Shown here: one piece after another, positions 40,236-48,905 of the stretch
Layout: each line of letters opens with the position of its first letter
Numbering within the stretch: position 1 is the stretch's first letter
Assembly (NCBI GenBank): GCA_946414885.1
Contig: CAMKQH010000012.1
Location: 54,932-118,931, forward strand
Source of the DNA: an uncultured Lachnospiraceae bacterium
Lineage (GTDB): Bacteria; Bacillota; Clostridia; Lachnospirales; Lachnospiraceae
Direction of reading: 5' to 3'
Length of the DNA stretch: 64,000 nt
Translations under genes and position numbers: made by a program
Notes under the pieces: model-generated
The model's input: only the letters and a program-made list of their open reading frames with translations
Told to the model about the DNA's origin: nothing
Databases searched by the model: none

Positions 40236-41281
40236 ACACTAAGGAAAAGGTCTCACCTTTAATATCCGTGATTATTCCCGTATATAACGTGGAAAAATAC
40301 GTTGCGCATTGTATTGATTCCGTTATCACGCAAACGTATCAGAATTTGGAAATTATTCTGGTCGATGACGGCTCCAAGGATTCGAGTGCTGCCATATGCG
40401 ACGAGTATGAAAGGAAAGATGGGCGGATCGTAGTGATCCATAAGGAAAACGGAGGTCTGTCTTCGGCGAGAAACGCCGGGCTGGACATTGCCAAAGGAGA
40501 GTGGATCGCCTTTGTGGACAGCGATGATTGGGTTTCTCCCGAAACCTATGAAGAAATGATGCGCGCCTTAACCGAAACGGATGCGGAAATCGCAACCTGC
40601 GGCAGGGTCAACGAGTGGACGAACCGGAAATGGTATAAAAACGATTCCGGAGAGATTATGGTTCTGGATGGGCGGGATAACATGATGCGCAGCCATAACG
40701 TTGATTTTGGAAACGAGGTGTGGGACAAATTATATCCAAAGTCTTTCTTTGATTCGGGAATACGCTTCGTCGTTGGAAAGAAATTTGAAGACATCGATCT
40801 TCTTTTCGCCGTATACCAAAAGCTGAACAAAATGGTTTGCGTGAAGAAGCCATTCTATCATTACCGCCAAAGGAAGGGAAGCATCATCCATACCCCGGAA
40901 CCGAAGGGATTGATGGATTTATGGCGGAGCAGGAAGGCTGGATTTGATTATTTCGAAAAGGAAATGCCCAAAGACATACGGAAGAAGTTTTTATATATTT
41001 TGTGCATTGATGCACACGAATTATGGAATAATGGGGCAGAGGCGCCCAAAGAACTGAAAAAAAGCTTTCTTGAAGCATTTGAGGAGATTGCGGAGTTCTT
41101 CCGGGAGCATTACGCTGAGATCAAGGCGGCGCATTATTCGCCGAGCGTGAGATTTGTATTTTTTATGTTGAGATACAATACCGTAACGTCGTACGCAATA
41201 TTAAATGCGTGTACGAAACTGAATAATTGGCGGAAGCGAGACGACAGGAATAACGGGAAAAAATGGATAATGTACGACTAG
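40232..41281 (+). CDS. GT2 (GT-A) glycosyltransferase
   Basis: A 349-residue family-2 glycosyltransferase. LISVIIPVYNVEKYVAHCID, EIILVDDGSKDSSAAICDEY and WIAFVDSDDWVSPETYEEMM carry the nucleotide-sugar and DxD sites; GGLSSARNAGLDIAKGEW is the acceptor loop. The C-terminal 120 residues are helical and family-variable. It is cytoplasmic and likely membrane-associated through partners. GTG 40232 overlaps the Stealth stop by 4 bp, so the two are translated together. The sugar is unknown. Confidence 0.9.
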   Translation: MNTKEKVSPLISVIIPVYNVEKYVAHCIDSVITQTYQNLEIILVDDGSKDSSAAICDEYERKDGRIVVIHKENGGLSSARNAGLDIAKGEWIAFVDSDDWVSPETYEEMMRALTETDAEIATCGRVNEWTNRKWYKNDSGEIMVLDGRDNMMRSHNVDFGNEVWDKLYPKSFFDSGIRFVVGKKFEDIDLLFAVYQKLNKMVCVKKPFYHYRQRKGSIIHTPEPKGLMDLWRSRKAGFDYFEKEMPKDIRKKFLYILCIDAHELWNNGAEAPKELKKSFLEAFEEIAEFFREHYAEIKAAHYSPSVRFVFFMLRYNTVTSYAILNACTKLNNWRKRDDRNNGKKWIMYD

Positions 41282-41324
41282 ATCAGAGAGATGCAGTAAG
41301 AACGCAGTGGCGGGGGATGGATTC

Positions 41325-42707
41325 ATGAGATGGCGAAAATCGCAAAAGACGCGGGTTGAATTAAAAGATGGTACCCCAAAGATCATCACGGTGCACGTCT
41401 GCGTGATTGCGCTTATTTACGCAGTGGAGGTATTGCTGACAAAGGATTTGCTCAGCGAATCGATGGAAAAGATCATGCACGTTCTGGTAGGTGGGATTTC
41501 CGGATGCGTGATCCTGCGGGCCGTATGGAAAGGTCATCTGCTGAGGAAAAATGATTTTTGGATTTGCATTTCTTTTTTCTTGTATATTTTTGGAGTGACG
41601 GTTCTTTATAATGGTTTTTCTTACCATTTGCTTTATTCCAAGTTTTATTTTCATTGGATCAACGTATTGTGCCTGTTTTTCGCGGTTCGCGCGGAAGAAA
41701 AACCGGATGACGTGCTGCGCCCGTTTTCGCTGACGTACGTGCTGGCGATTTTACTTCAGGAAATTGTGATCCTGATTCACGCCACGTGCACTCTGACGGA
41801 GGAAATTCCGGGCAGTGACAGAATGTGGGGATGTTTTAGGGTTGGAAGATTATGCGGCATGTCAAATGCAAATACCATGTCATTCCATTGCATGACGGTC
41901 AGTTTGTTTTCCATTGTGGGATGGATGAAGGGGAAAAGGAAGGCCAGGATTTTTTACGGCATGGTTCTCTTTTTCCAATGGTTCCTTATGGGAATGGCAA
42001 ACTGTCGCACCACGATCTATTCCCTCACGTTTGCCATTGCATTGTTTGCCATGGCGTTGGTGCGTAAAGGCTTGACGGAAAAGGGGAAAAAGGCTGCGTT
42101 GGTCTGGAGCGCCGGAATCCTTTCATTTATTGTCACGTTTTTCCTGATGGCAGGTTCCTTTATGCTTCCCACGCTTCTCTATCGGGGCGGCGTCACCTGC
42201 GTGGCAAAGATGACTCAAAACCAAAGAGTGTTGGACAACCTTTCGCTGGTATATGAACGCAACGTCACGGACGTAGACACGTTATTGGACAGGAAACAGG
42301 TTTGGAACCGAAGCCTGGAATTGATTTTTAAGAATCCCCGAAGAGCATTGCTTGGGATTTCCGTACACAGTACGGAAAAAGTAAACGACGCATATGAGGG
42401 ACGGCATGACATCCCGGCAACGTTTGCACACAATTCTCTTTTGGAAATTATCCGGAGACTGGGACTGATTGGTTTGTGCTTTTGGCTCACGTTATTATGT
42501 CTGTGGGGGAAAAGGGCTCTTTCCATATATTTTGACGTAAAGAAGGAAAAATGGCTGGTCTTTCTTGCGGCAGGAGGAGCAGGCGCATTGCTTACGGGCG
42601 TGACGGAAATGGGTCCGTTCTTTTTCAAAGTCGTTATAGCTATTCCGTTGTTCTTATTTATTTGTTGTGGATATTGCATGAGGGATGAGTATCGTGAAAA
42701 AAACTAA
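41325..42707 (+). CDS. O-antigen ligase/polymerase-like membrane protein
   Basis: A 460-residue polytopic protein with roughly ten to twelve hydrophobic segments. FRVGRLCGMSNANTMSFHCM corresponds to the conserved loop of the Wzy/WaaL superfamily, and ATFAHNSLLEIIRRLGLIGL is the typical His-containing loop before the last helices. ATG 41325 is preceded by GGGGGATGG. It is the second such protein in the locus. It overlaps the NlpC/P60 gene by 23 bp. Whether it polymerises repeat units or ligates the polymer to a wall anchor cannot be decided. Confidence 0.78.
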   Translation: MRWRKSQKTRVELKDGTPKIITVHVCVIALIYAVEVLLTKDLLSESMEKIMHVLVGGISGCVILRAVWKGHLLRKNDFWICISFFLYIFGVTVLYNGFSYHLLYSKFYFHWINVLCLFFAVRAEEKPDDVLRPFSLTYVLAILLQEIVILIHATCTLTEEIPGSDRMWGCFRVGRLCGMSNANTMSFHCMTVSLFSIVGWMKGKRKARIFYGMVLFFQWFLMGMANCRTTIYSLTFAIALFAMALVRKGLTEKGKKAALVWSAGILSFIVTFFLMAGSFMLPTLLYRGGVTCVAKMTQNQRVLDNLSLVYERNVTDVDTLLDRKQVWNRSLELIFKNPRRALLGISVHSTEKVNDAYEGRHDIPATFAHNSLLEIIRRLGLIGLCFWLTLLCLWGKRALSIYFDVKKEKWLVFLAAGGAGALLTGVTEMGPFFFKVVIAIPLFLFICCGYCMRDEYREKN

Positions 42708-44193
42708 GGCGATAAGTATTTTTATAGCAGGGATCACATTGATCGCGCTGGCGTTTGGGATGGGCATGGTCGTGGAACAATGGAGGCAGGAAGCAAAACG
42801 CTCTTCTGCCGTTCGAGTCGATGCCGCCAACGTGAAGGAGGGTAATCAAAAAGCAATCGGGGAGTACGTGAAGCTGGTGCCGGGAACGACGGCAGAAATG
42901 TTAGATCCTGACTTTTGGAAAACGGAAACCAGTGATGAGCTGCTTTTTACGACGGAGGAAATAGAGCATTATCAAAAGAATTACCCGATATCCGTTCTGT
43001 ATTTTGATGAGGTCGCGGGCAGGAGCCTCCACCTTTTTATGGATGATCTGTCGGACGAAATCGATGGGAGATCGTTGGATTCCCTGATAAATCATATGGA
43101 TCCCGAAGATGCTGAAGAAAATGCGACGAAGCTTTACGTAAACGGAAGCCTTCAGGGAAAAGGGTATTGGGAAGCCTTGAGAAAAAATTGCGCCATGGAT
43201 TCGATCCCTGAGATAGTGGTTCCCAAGTATGGCATTTGCATAAATAGAACCGTGGCAATGATCTATCCAACGGAGGATTTCGCTTCCAGTGATCCTTCAG
43301 AGCTCTTTTGTAATGATTTTGTCAGTGCGGAGATCATGCCACTTTCCGGCGTGGCCGTTTTGCATGAAAGTCTGGATAAGACGTGGGTTTACGTCATGAA
43401 TGGCTCTTATTGCGGCTGGATCAAAAAAGAGAATCTGGCCATGTGTAAAGACAAGGAAGAGTGGCTGGCCATCTCGCGGCCCCAGGAGTTCCTGGTGGTG
43501 ACGGGGTGCGAGGTGCTTTTGGATGAAAGCGCCACGCCCAATCATACGGCGGGCATGGTCCTTCCCATGGGAACTAAGATCAAGCTGCTTTCGAAAGAAA
43601 CAGGGCTGATCGCAGGGCGCGAAGGATATGGATGTTATTTGACTGAGATCCCTTATCGGGATGAGGACGGCATGGTGGGACTGGAAAAGGTATGGATTCC
43701 CGTTGCGAAGGACGTGACCGTCGGATTCCTTCCCATGACGTCAGAGGCCGTGATCGAACAGGCTTTTAAATTCCAGGGAAAGATTTATGGCTGGGGCGGG
43801 TCCTTTTCTTCCAATGATTGTTCCGGAATGGTCCGGCAGGTATATGCCTGCTTTGGATTTGATCTTCCCAGAAACAGCAGTTCCATTTCTGAATTATATG
43901 ATCTTGGGGGAACGGATTTCTCCAGGGCCACAAAGAAGAAAAAGCTGGAAATGATAAAGAAACTGCCGACGGGCACGCTGTTATACATGGAAGGTCACCT
44001 CATGATCTATCTCGGAATGGTGGAAGAGAAGCCTTACGTGATCAGTTCATGTTCCACGTTTATCGCTCCGGATGACGGGTCCGGGAACGTTAAGGAGGCA
44101 TATGGCATATTTGTGTCGGGCTTGGATTTGCTGAGGAAAAACGGAAAGACCTGGCTGGACAGCCTTACGTATTTCCAGTGGAAAGATTATTGA
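42685..44193 (+). CDS. NlpC/P60 cell-wall hydrolase with SH3-like domains
   Basis: A 502-residue exported or membrane-anchored protein. A hydrophobic segment (residues 9-30, ISIFIAGITLIALAFGMGMV) anchors or exports it. The middle (about 200-360) holds SH3-like beta domains (AVLHESLDKTWVYVMNGSYC). The C-terminal NlpC/P60 domain has the catalytic NDCSGMVRQVYACFGFDLPR (Cys near 378) and a His in GHLMIYLG. Such enzymes cut gamma-D-Glu-mDAP or related peptide bonds. Its first codons overlap the Wzy-like gene, so it is part of the glycopolymer operon and may open the wall for polymer attachment (inference). Confidence 0.85.
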   Translation: MSIVKKTKAISIFIAGITLIALAFGMGMVVEQWRQEAKRSSAVRVDAANVKEGNQKAIGEYVKLVPGTTAEMLDPDFWKTETSDELLFTTEEIEHYQKNYPISVLYFDEVAGRSLHLFMDDLSDEIDGRSLDSLINHMDPEDAEENATKLYVNGSLQGKGYWEALRKNCAMDSIPEIVVPKYGICINRTVAMIYPTEDFASSDPSELFCNDFVSAEIMPLSGVAVLHESLDKTWVYVMNGSYCGWIKKENLAMCKDKEEWLAISRPQEFLVVTGCEVLLDESATPNHTAGMVLPMGTKIKLLSKETGLIAGREGYGCYLTEIPYRDEDGMVGLEKVWIPVAKDVTVGFLPMTSEAVIEQAFKFQGKIYGWGGSFSSNDCSGMVRQVYACFGFDLPRNSSSISELYDLGGTDFSRATKKKKLEMIKKLPTGTLLYMEGHLMIYLGMVEEKPYVISSCSTFIAPDDGSGNVKEAYGIFVSGLDLLRKNGKTWLDSLTYFQWKDY

Positions 44194-44242
44194 GGATGGA
44201 AGAACTGATGGATACGACATGTTTTTTAGAAGAGGAAACGTG

Positions 44243-44272
44243 TTGACAAACATCGGGTTTACGTACTAAAAT
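44243..44272 (+). promoter_or_regulatory. Sigma-A promoter of the proS T-box transcript
   Basis: A consensus TTGACA (44243-44248) and TAAAAT (44267-44272) are separated by 18 bp, directly upstream of the T-box leader. It lies 50 bp after the NlpC/P60 stop codon. This is one of the best promoter matches in the window. Confidence 0.75.
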
Positions 44273-44279
44273 GTATTTC

Positions 44280-44602
44280 ACGTATCATAAAGACGATGAA
44301 GAGGGTTAGTAAAAGCATGGAAGCTCCCCAGAGAGAGAACGTGACGCGGGCGAAAAGTTGGTATTGTTCGGAGGCGTGGCTGGAAGGTTCTTGTGTGGAA
44401 GGCTTTGAACCTGCCTTGGAGTCTCGCGCGAGACGAAAAAATGACGCGAAGCCGGAACGTACGGGCGTCATGGAATCGGGGAAGTGCGACGTGTCATTGG
44501 CGTTAACAATGATCGAGGTGAGCGCATAGAGCGCTAATTAGGGTGGTACCGCCGGTTTCCGGTCCCTTTTGGGGGATGGAGACCGGCGTTCTGATTTTTA
44601 AG
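44280..44602 (+). promoter_or_regulatory. T-box riboswitch (proline) upstream of proS
   Basis: A 320-nt leader with the canonical T-box sequence AGGGTGGTACCGCCGG (44540-44555). It is followed by a terminator stem (GCCGGTTTCCGGTCCC with the distal GGAGACCGGC arm) and TTTTT at about 44595. An AGTA motif and the CAGAGAG element, both usual in stem I, occur at about 44310 and 44333. In the stem I 3' region GAACCTGCC reads CCT (44410-44412) as a probable specifier, a proline codon. Uncharged tRNA-Pro would bind, favour the antiterminator and let proS be transcribed. The specifier position is inferred by eye. Confidence 0.92.
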
Positions 44603-44683
44603 GGATGCGAAAGTACTTCTGCCCCTAACAATTTTCGTGATTTACGTCGATATATATATTTAAGACAAAAGGAGTGTAAGAAG

Positions 44684-46120
44684 ATGGCAGACAACAAGAA
44701 GATGGTGGAAGCAATCACTTCCATGGAAGAGGATTTCGCACAGTGGTATACGGACGTCGTAAAGAAGGCGGAACTGATCGATTATACGAGCGTTAAGGGC
44801 TGTATGGTGATCAAGCCCGCGGGCTATGCGATCTGGGAGCTGATCCAGAGACAGCTCGACGAGAGATTTAAGGCAACAGGCGTGGAGAACGTATATCTTC
44901 CCATGTTCATTCCGGAATCCCTCCTCCAGAAGGAGAAGGATCACGTGGAGGGCTTTGCGCCCGAGGTTGCGTGGGTAACCCACGGCGGACTGCAGCCCCT
45001 GCAGGAGAGAATGTGCGTGCGTCCTACTTCTGAGACGCTGTTCTGTGATTTTTACAAGAATGACATTCAGTCCTATCGTGATCTGCCTAAGGTATACAAT
45101 CAGTGGTGCAGCGTGGTTCGCTGGGAGAAGGAGACGAGACCGTTCCTTCGCTCCCGTGAGTTCCTCTGGCAGGAAGGCCACACGGCACACGCATCCTTCG
45201 AAGACGCACAGGCCCGCACCATTCAGATGTTGAACCTGTACGCGCAGTTCTGTGAAGAAGTGCTTGCGATCCCCGTGATCAAGGGCCAGAAGACGGAGAA
45301 GGAGAAGTTCGCCGGCGCGGAGGCAACCTACACCATCGAGGCACTGATGCATGACGGCAAGGCCCTGCAGTCCGGTACCAGCCATAACTTTGGCGATGGA
45401 TTTGCGAAGGCGTTTGGCATTCAGTTTACGGACAAGGACAATACCTTAAAGTACGTAAATCAGACCTCCTGGGGCATGACGACGAGACTGATCGGCGCAC
45501 TGATCATGGTGCACGGCGACAATGAGGGCCTTGTGCTTCCTCCTAAGGTGGCACCCATCCAGGTTTGCGTGATTCCCATCGCCCAGAAGAAGGAAGGCGT
45601 GCTGGAGAAGGCTACGGAGATTAAGGAGCAGCTCTCCAAGAAATTCCGCGTAAAGCTGGATGACACGGACAAGACTCCCGGCTTTAAGTTTGCTGAGGCT
45701 GAGATGCGCGGTTATCCCATCCGCGTGGAGATCGGCCCTAAGGACATCGAGGCGGGCAAGTGCGTGATCTGCCGCCGTGACACGAGAGAGAAGATTGAGG
45801 TAGCGTTACCTGAACTTGAGGCGAAGGTGGGCGAACTGATGGAGACGATCCAGAAGGAGATGCTTGAGCGCGCAAGGGCTCATCGCGACGCGCACACCTA
45901 CGTGGCAACCAACATGGAGGAGTTCGAAAAGCTCTTTACGGAGAAGTCTGGATTTGTAAAGGCAATGTGGTGCGGCGACCGCGCCTGCGAGGATCTCATC
46001 AAGGAGAAGCTCAGCGTGACGAGCCGTTGCATGCCGTTTGAACAGGAGAACCTGGCAAGTACCTGCGTATGCTGTGGAAAGCCTGCAACGAAGATGGTTT
46101 ATTGGGGAAGGGCATATTAA
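44684..46120 (+). CDS. proS: Prolyl-tRNA synthetase, archaeal/eukaryotic type (ProS type 3)
   Basis: A 478-residue class II synthetase. Motif 2 is [20 protein letters not shown] and motif 3 lies in [32 protein letters not shown] contains the proline-site TSE. There is no bacterial INS editing domain, and the C-terminal zinc-domain cysteines CVCCGKPA and the terminal Tyr (GRAY) are those of the eukaryote-like ProRS. It charges tRNA-Pro in the cytoplasm. ATG 44684 follows AGGAGTGTAAGAAG. Expression is controlled by the T-box directly upstream. Confidence 0.96.
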   Translation: MADNKKMVEAITSMEEDFAQWYTDVVKKAELIDYTSVKGCMVIKPAGYAIWELIQRQLDERFKATGVENVYLPMFIPESLLQKEKDHVEGFAPEVAWVTHGGLQPLQERMCVRPTSETLFCDFYKNDIQSYRDLPKVYNQWCSVVRWEKETRPFLRSREFLWQEGHTAHASFEDAQARTIQMLNLYAQFCEEVLAIPVIKGQKTEKEKFAGAEATYTIEALMHDGKALQSGTSHNFGDGFAKAFGIQFTDKDNTLKYVNQTSWGMTTRLIGALIMVHGDNEGLVLPPKVAPIQVCVIPIAQKKEGVLEKATEIKEQLSKKFRVKLDDTDKTPGFKFAEAEMRGYPIRVEIGPKDIEAGKCVICRRDTREKIEVALPELEAKVGELMETIQKEMLERARAHRDAHTYVATNMEEFEKLFTEKSGFVKAMWCGDRACEDLIKEKLSVTSRCMPFEQENLASTCVCCGKPATKMVYWGRAY

Positions 46121-46123
46121 AGC

Positions 46124-47125
46124 ATGAACTATATTGTATTTGATCTGGAATGGAACCAGAGCAATGCAGGGGGTAGTTCAAAGGTCGAAGGTTTACCCTT
46201 CGAGATCATTGAGATTGGGGCGGTGAGGCTTTCCGGCGACGGAACGTTGGAAAGCGAGTTCAATGAACTGATCCGCCCTCAGGTATACAAAGAGATGCAC
46301 CGAATCACGGGAAAGATTGTACATTTGACGATGGAAGAGCTAAAACACAGCAGATCCTTCCCAGAGGTGGCCACAAGGTTTGAAATGTGGTGTGGTGACA
46401 GCCCGTTTCTGTTTTGTACCTGGGGAACGCTGGACGTGATGGAGCTTCAGCGAAACCGGAAATTCTTTTATATGATGCCTTTGACGGAAAAGCCGCTGCC
46501 GTATCTGGACGTACAAAAACTATTCGCGCTGACGTATGACGCGGAGGACCCAAGAAAGAGAAGATCGCTTCAGGATGCCATAGATTATCTGCACATCGAG
46601 AAGCACGTTCCCTTTCACAGGGCCTTTTCCGATGCATACTATACTGCGAAGGTATTGCAGGTTCTGATGCAGGTGAACCCGAGGATACTTTCGAGGGTGT
46701 CCTATGACGTTTTTTATCCGCCAACCAGCAGGGAGACGGAGGTAAGACATCAGTTTGACACATATTTCAAGTATATTTCGAGAACGTTTCCCGGGAAGAA
46801 GGAGCTTTTGGCCGACAATGAGGTCAGCTCCAGCAAATGTTATCTCTGCCGCAGAAACTTGAAGAAAAAGGTGCGGTGGTTCACGACAAACAACCGGAAT
46901 TACGTCAGTCTGGCTTACTGTGAGCTTCACGGGTATCTCAAGGGAAAGATCCGCGTGAATAAAACGCCGGAGGGTGAGGTGTTCGCGGTAAAGACCACCA
47001 GGCTGGTGGATGAAGCAACGGCCGCAGAAGTGGAAAAGAAATGGGAGCGGCTACAGAATTCAAAGAACAAAGATGAAGAATACGTTGTCCCGGATCCTTC
47101 GGAGAATGGGGACGCACAAGACTAA
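46124..47125 (+). CDS. DEDDh 3'-5' exonuclease with C-terminal zinc-finger region
   Basis: A 333-residue exonuclease-domain protein. ExoI is YIVFDLEWNQ (D and E ligands, residues 4-13), ExoII is near FCTWGTLDVMELQRN, and ExoIII is HRAFSDAYYTAKVLQVL with the HxxxxD of the DEDDh class. The C-terminal 110 residues contain CYLCRRNLKKKVRWFTTN and a later YCELHGY, a plausible zinc site. The group includes RNase T and DNA polymerase III epsilon-like enzymes. It starts 3 bp after proS and may be read from it. Its stop codon lies inside the convergent terminator. Confidence 0.85.
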   Translation: MNYIVFDLEWNQSNAGGSSKVEGLPFEIIEIGAVRLSGDGTLESEFNELIRPQVYKEMHRITGKIVHLTMEELKHSRSFPEVATRFEMWCGDSPFLFCTWGTLDVMELQRNRKFFYMMPLTEKPLPYLDVQKLFALTYDAEDPRKRRSLQDAIDYLHIEKHVPFHRAFSDAYYTAKVLQVLMQVNPRILSRVSYDVFYPPTSRETEVRHQFDTYFKYISRTFPGKKELLADNEVSSSKCYLCRRNLKKKVRWFTTNNRNYVSLAYCELHGYLKGKIRVNKTPEGEVFAVKTTRLVDEATAAEVEKKWERLQNSKNKDEEYVVPDPSENGDAQD

Positions 47126-47153
47126 AGCGCAGGTGGTTACCTGCGCTTTAGTC
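47120..47153. terminator. Bidirectional terminator shared by convergent genes
   Basis: Perfect 15-bp arms GACTAAAGCGCAGGT and ACCTGCGCTTTAGTC flank a GGTT loop. Rightward it is followed by TGTCTTTAT; leftward by a weaker T-poor tract. The stop codons of both genes (TAA 47123-47125, plus; TAA 47139-47137, minus) are inside the hairpin. Confidence 0.85.
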
Positions 47154-48696
47154 TGTCTTTATATCTTCTTTTTGCTGCCCGGATCTGGGCTTTTCTTCCT
47201 TTTTGCACGTCCTTGGAGAGCTTTAGACTCTGACGGGCATATTCATGGTTCCTGGATTTTCTGATCCCGAAACCGAGAGAGAAGAATTGGTAGTTCTTTT
47301 GCAGGAAGAAGAAAATGCCAAACAAGATGCCGCCGACAATGAGTATGATCACGATTACCTTGACTATCTTGGGATTGATCGCGGATTCGTGGTCTTTTTT
47401 CTCTTTTTGGTCTTTTGGCGTAGTCTTCTCGGGTGCTTTTTCTTCTGGCTTGGTTTCGGCAGGCGTTTCGGTTTCCGAAGGAACTTCCTCTGCATCAAAG
47501 GAATAATTGCTCTTAGTACCCTTGGCCAGATCCAGGGATACCGTGCCCACCTGAACGCCTTGGTAGGAGTAGGTGATCAGGGCGGCCTGCCCGGGTACGT
47601 CCACGTCGTAGGAAATGGTGGAGGTCAGGTCCTTAAAATCCGCCGTCTTCGGAAGAATCACGCAATCGTCCTTGTTGAGGGAAAGAATGGGCTGCGCCTC
47701 GCCGAAAATGTCGGTGTTATCGTAAAAGAAGCCGATGTTGTCGATGTCATACTTGGTTTCCGTCTGGGAGACGTTGACCTTGTTGAAGTTGTTGAAGCCA
47801 TATTCAAAAAGGGCGATGGTGTCTTCGCTGTACATGGGGTTGTCATCATTTAAGACAACGCAGATCAGGCGAAGGCCATTCTTTTCAGCGCAAGCAACCA
47901 TGGTGTTGTGGGCGCTGTCCGTATAACCGGTCTTACAACCTACCAGATATTCGTAGGCATATTTTCCGCTGGGGATCAGGGGCATCTGGTTCCAGTCCGT
48001 CAGTACGCCGTTGGGCTTTTCCACTACGAGCTTGGGCTCCAGCGTGATCTTGTCAAGGTAGTCGATGGCGAAGAAGGCACGGCCGATCATGGCGAGGTCG
48101 TAAGCGCTGGTCACGTGCTCTTCATTGGGAAGGCCGTTGGGATTCGCAAAGTGGGAATCCACGGCGCCGAGCTCTTTTGCGCGTTCATTCATCATGTCCG
48201 TGAAGGCGTCCCAGCTGCCACCCACGTGCGCCGCAATGGCATAGGCCACTTCATTGGCGGAACGGATGAGCAATGCCCTTAAGCAATCTTCCATGGAGAG
48301 CGTGTAGCCCGGGTTCATGGAGATGTGGTTGCTGCCCTTGGGAATGCTAAAAATGTCATCGCGGGAAAAGGTCACGATTTCGTCCAAGGAACTTTTCTCA
48401 TAAGCGAGAAGCGCGGTCAGGATCTTCGTCGTGCTGGCCGGATATTGTTGTTTGTGAATGTTTTTTTCATAGAGTATGGTGCCGGTCTCAACTTCGATCA
48501 GAATGGCTGATTCGGCGGAAACCACGGGACCGGTAGGCCAGTTGGCTCTTTCATTGGATTGTATGGCCATTGCCTGATGCGCCGCGATGCGATCTTCCTT
48601 CTCCGTGGCCTTGTCAGCGCGCGCGCTTAAGGGCGTGGACAGGATCAGGCATGCTGCCGTGATGCCGGCTAGAAGCCGGGGGCATTTTATTAGCAT
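47137..48696 (-). CDS. dacA: D-alanyl-D-alanine carboxypeptidase (DacA-type, penicillin-binding)
   Basis: A 519-residue low-molecular-weight PBP (peptidase S11). A signal peptide, LLAGITAACLILSTPLSARA, occupies residues 8-27. The catalytic motifs are ASTTK (Ser88, Lys91), SAN in LIRSANEVAYAIA, and KTG in VGCKTGYTDSAHN. A beta-rich C-terminal domain follows. It trims the terminal D-Ala from peptidoglycan stem peptides outside the membrane. Unlike the usual amphipathic-helix anchor, it has an acidic linker, a true transmembrane helix (IVKVIVIILIVGGILFGIFF) and a 50-residue basic cytoplasmic tail. The ATG at 48696 is chosen because AAGGAG lies 9 bp upstream. Confidence 0.92.
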   Translation of the reverse strand: MLIKCPRLLAGITAACLILSTPLSARADKATEKEDRIAAHQAMAIQSNERANWPTGPVVSAESAILIEVETGTILYEKNIHKQQYPASTTKILTALLAYEKSSLDEIVTFSRDDIFSIPKGSNHISMNPGYTLSMEDCLRALLIRSANEVAYAIAAHVGGSWDAFTDMMNERAKELGAVDSHFANPNGLPNEEHVTSAYDLAMIGRAFFAIDYLDKITLEPKLVVEKPNGVLTDWNQMPLIPSGKYAYEYLVGCKTGYTDSAHNTMVACAEKNGLRLICVVLNDDNPMYSEDTIALFEYGFNNFNKVNVSQTETKYDIDNIGFFYDNTDIFGEAQPILSLNKDDCVILPKTADFKDLTSTISYDVDVPGQAALITYSYQGVQVGTVSLDLAKGTKSNYSFDAEEVPSETETPAETKPEEKAPEKTTPKDQKEKKDHESAINPKIVKVIVIILIVGGILFGIFFFLQKNYQFFSLGFGIRKSRNHEYARQSLKLSKDVQKGRKAQIRAAKRRYKDRLKRR

Positions 48697-48763
48697 TTCA
48701 TAAATCTCCTTACAAGATAATGACAAGTGCCGCTTTTTCATAAGCGGGAACACTCTCCTCACT

Positions 48764-48791
48764 ATCTTACTACGTTTTCGGAAAAAACCAA
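48764..48791 (-). promoter_or_regulatory. Candidate promoter for the D,D-carboxypeptidase gene
   Basis: On the minus strand TTGGTT (48791-48786) and TAAGAT (48769-48764) are 16 bp apart, about 68 bp upstream of the start codon. The match is fair. A small hairpin (CCGCTT/AAGCGG, 48730-48747) lies in the leader. Confidence 0.4.
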
Positions 48792-48843
48792 AGTATAAAC
48801 TGAAAAAAGTTTTTGAAAAAGCTGGAAAGCTCATCGTTTCTCC

Positions 48844-48872
48844 TTGCACAATCAGTGTTTCGGCGTTATTAT
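48844..48872 (+). promoter_or_regulatory. Promoter for trmB
   Basis: TTGCAC (48844-48849) and TATTAT (48867-48872) are 17 bp apart, with the start codon of trmB 33 bp downstream behind AGGTGAGGA. It is divergent from the carboxypeptidase promoter in the same 209-bp gap. Confidence 0.65.
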
Positions 48873-48905
48873 GATTTCATCATAAACATAGGTGAGGATC
48901 GAAAC

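Noticed and set aside
44296..44529. 77-codon open frame in the proS leader
   Set aside because: It lies inside the T-box riboswitch, has no ribosome site, and the sequence is explained by conserved RNA elements.
47245..48510. Long plus-strand open frames opposite the carboxypeptidase gene
   Set aside because: They are antisense shadows of a clear PBP gene, without ribosome sites or family motifs.
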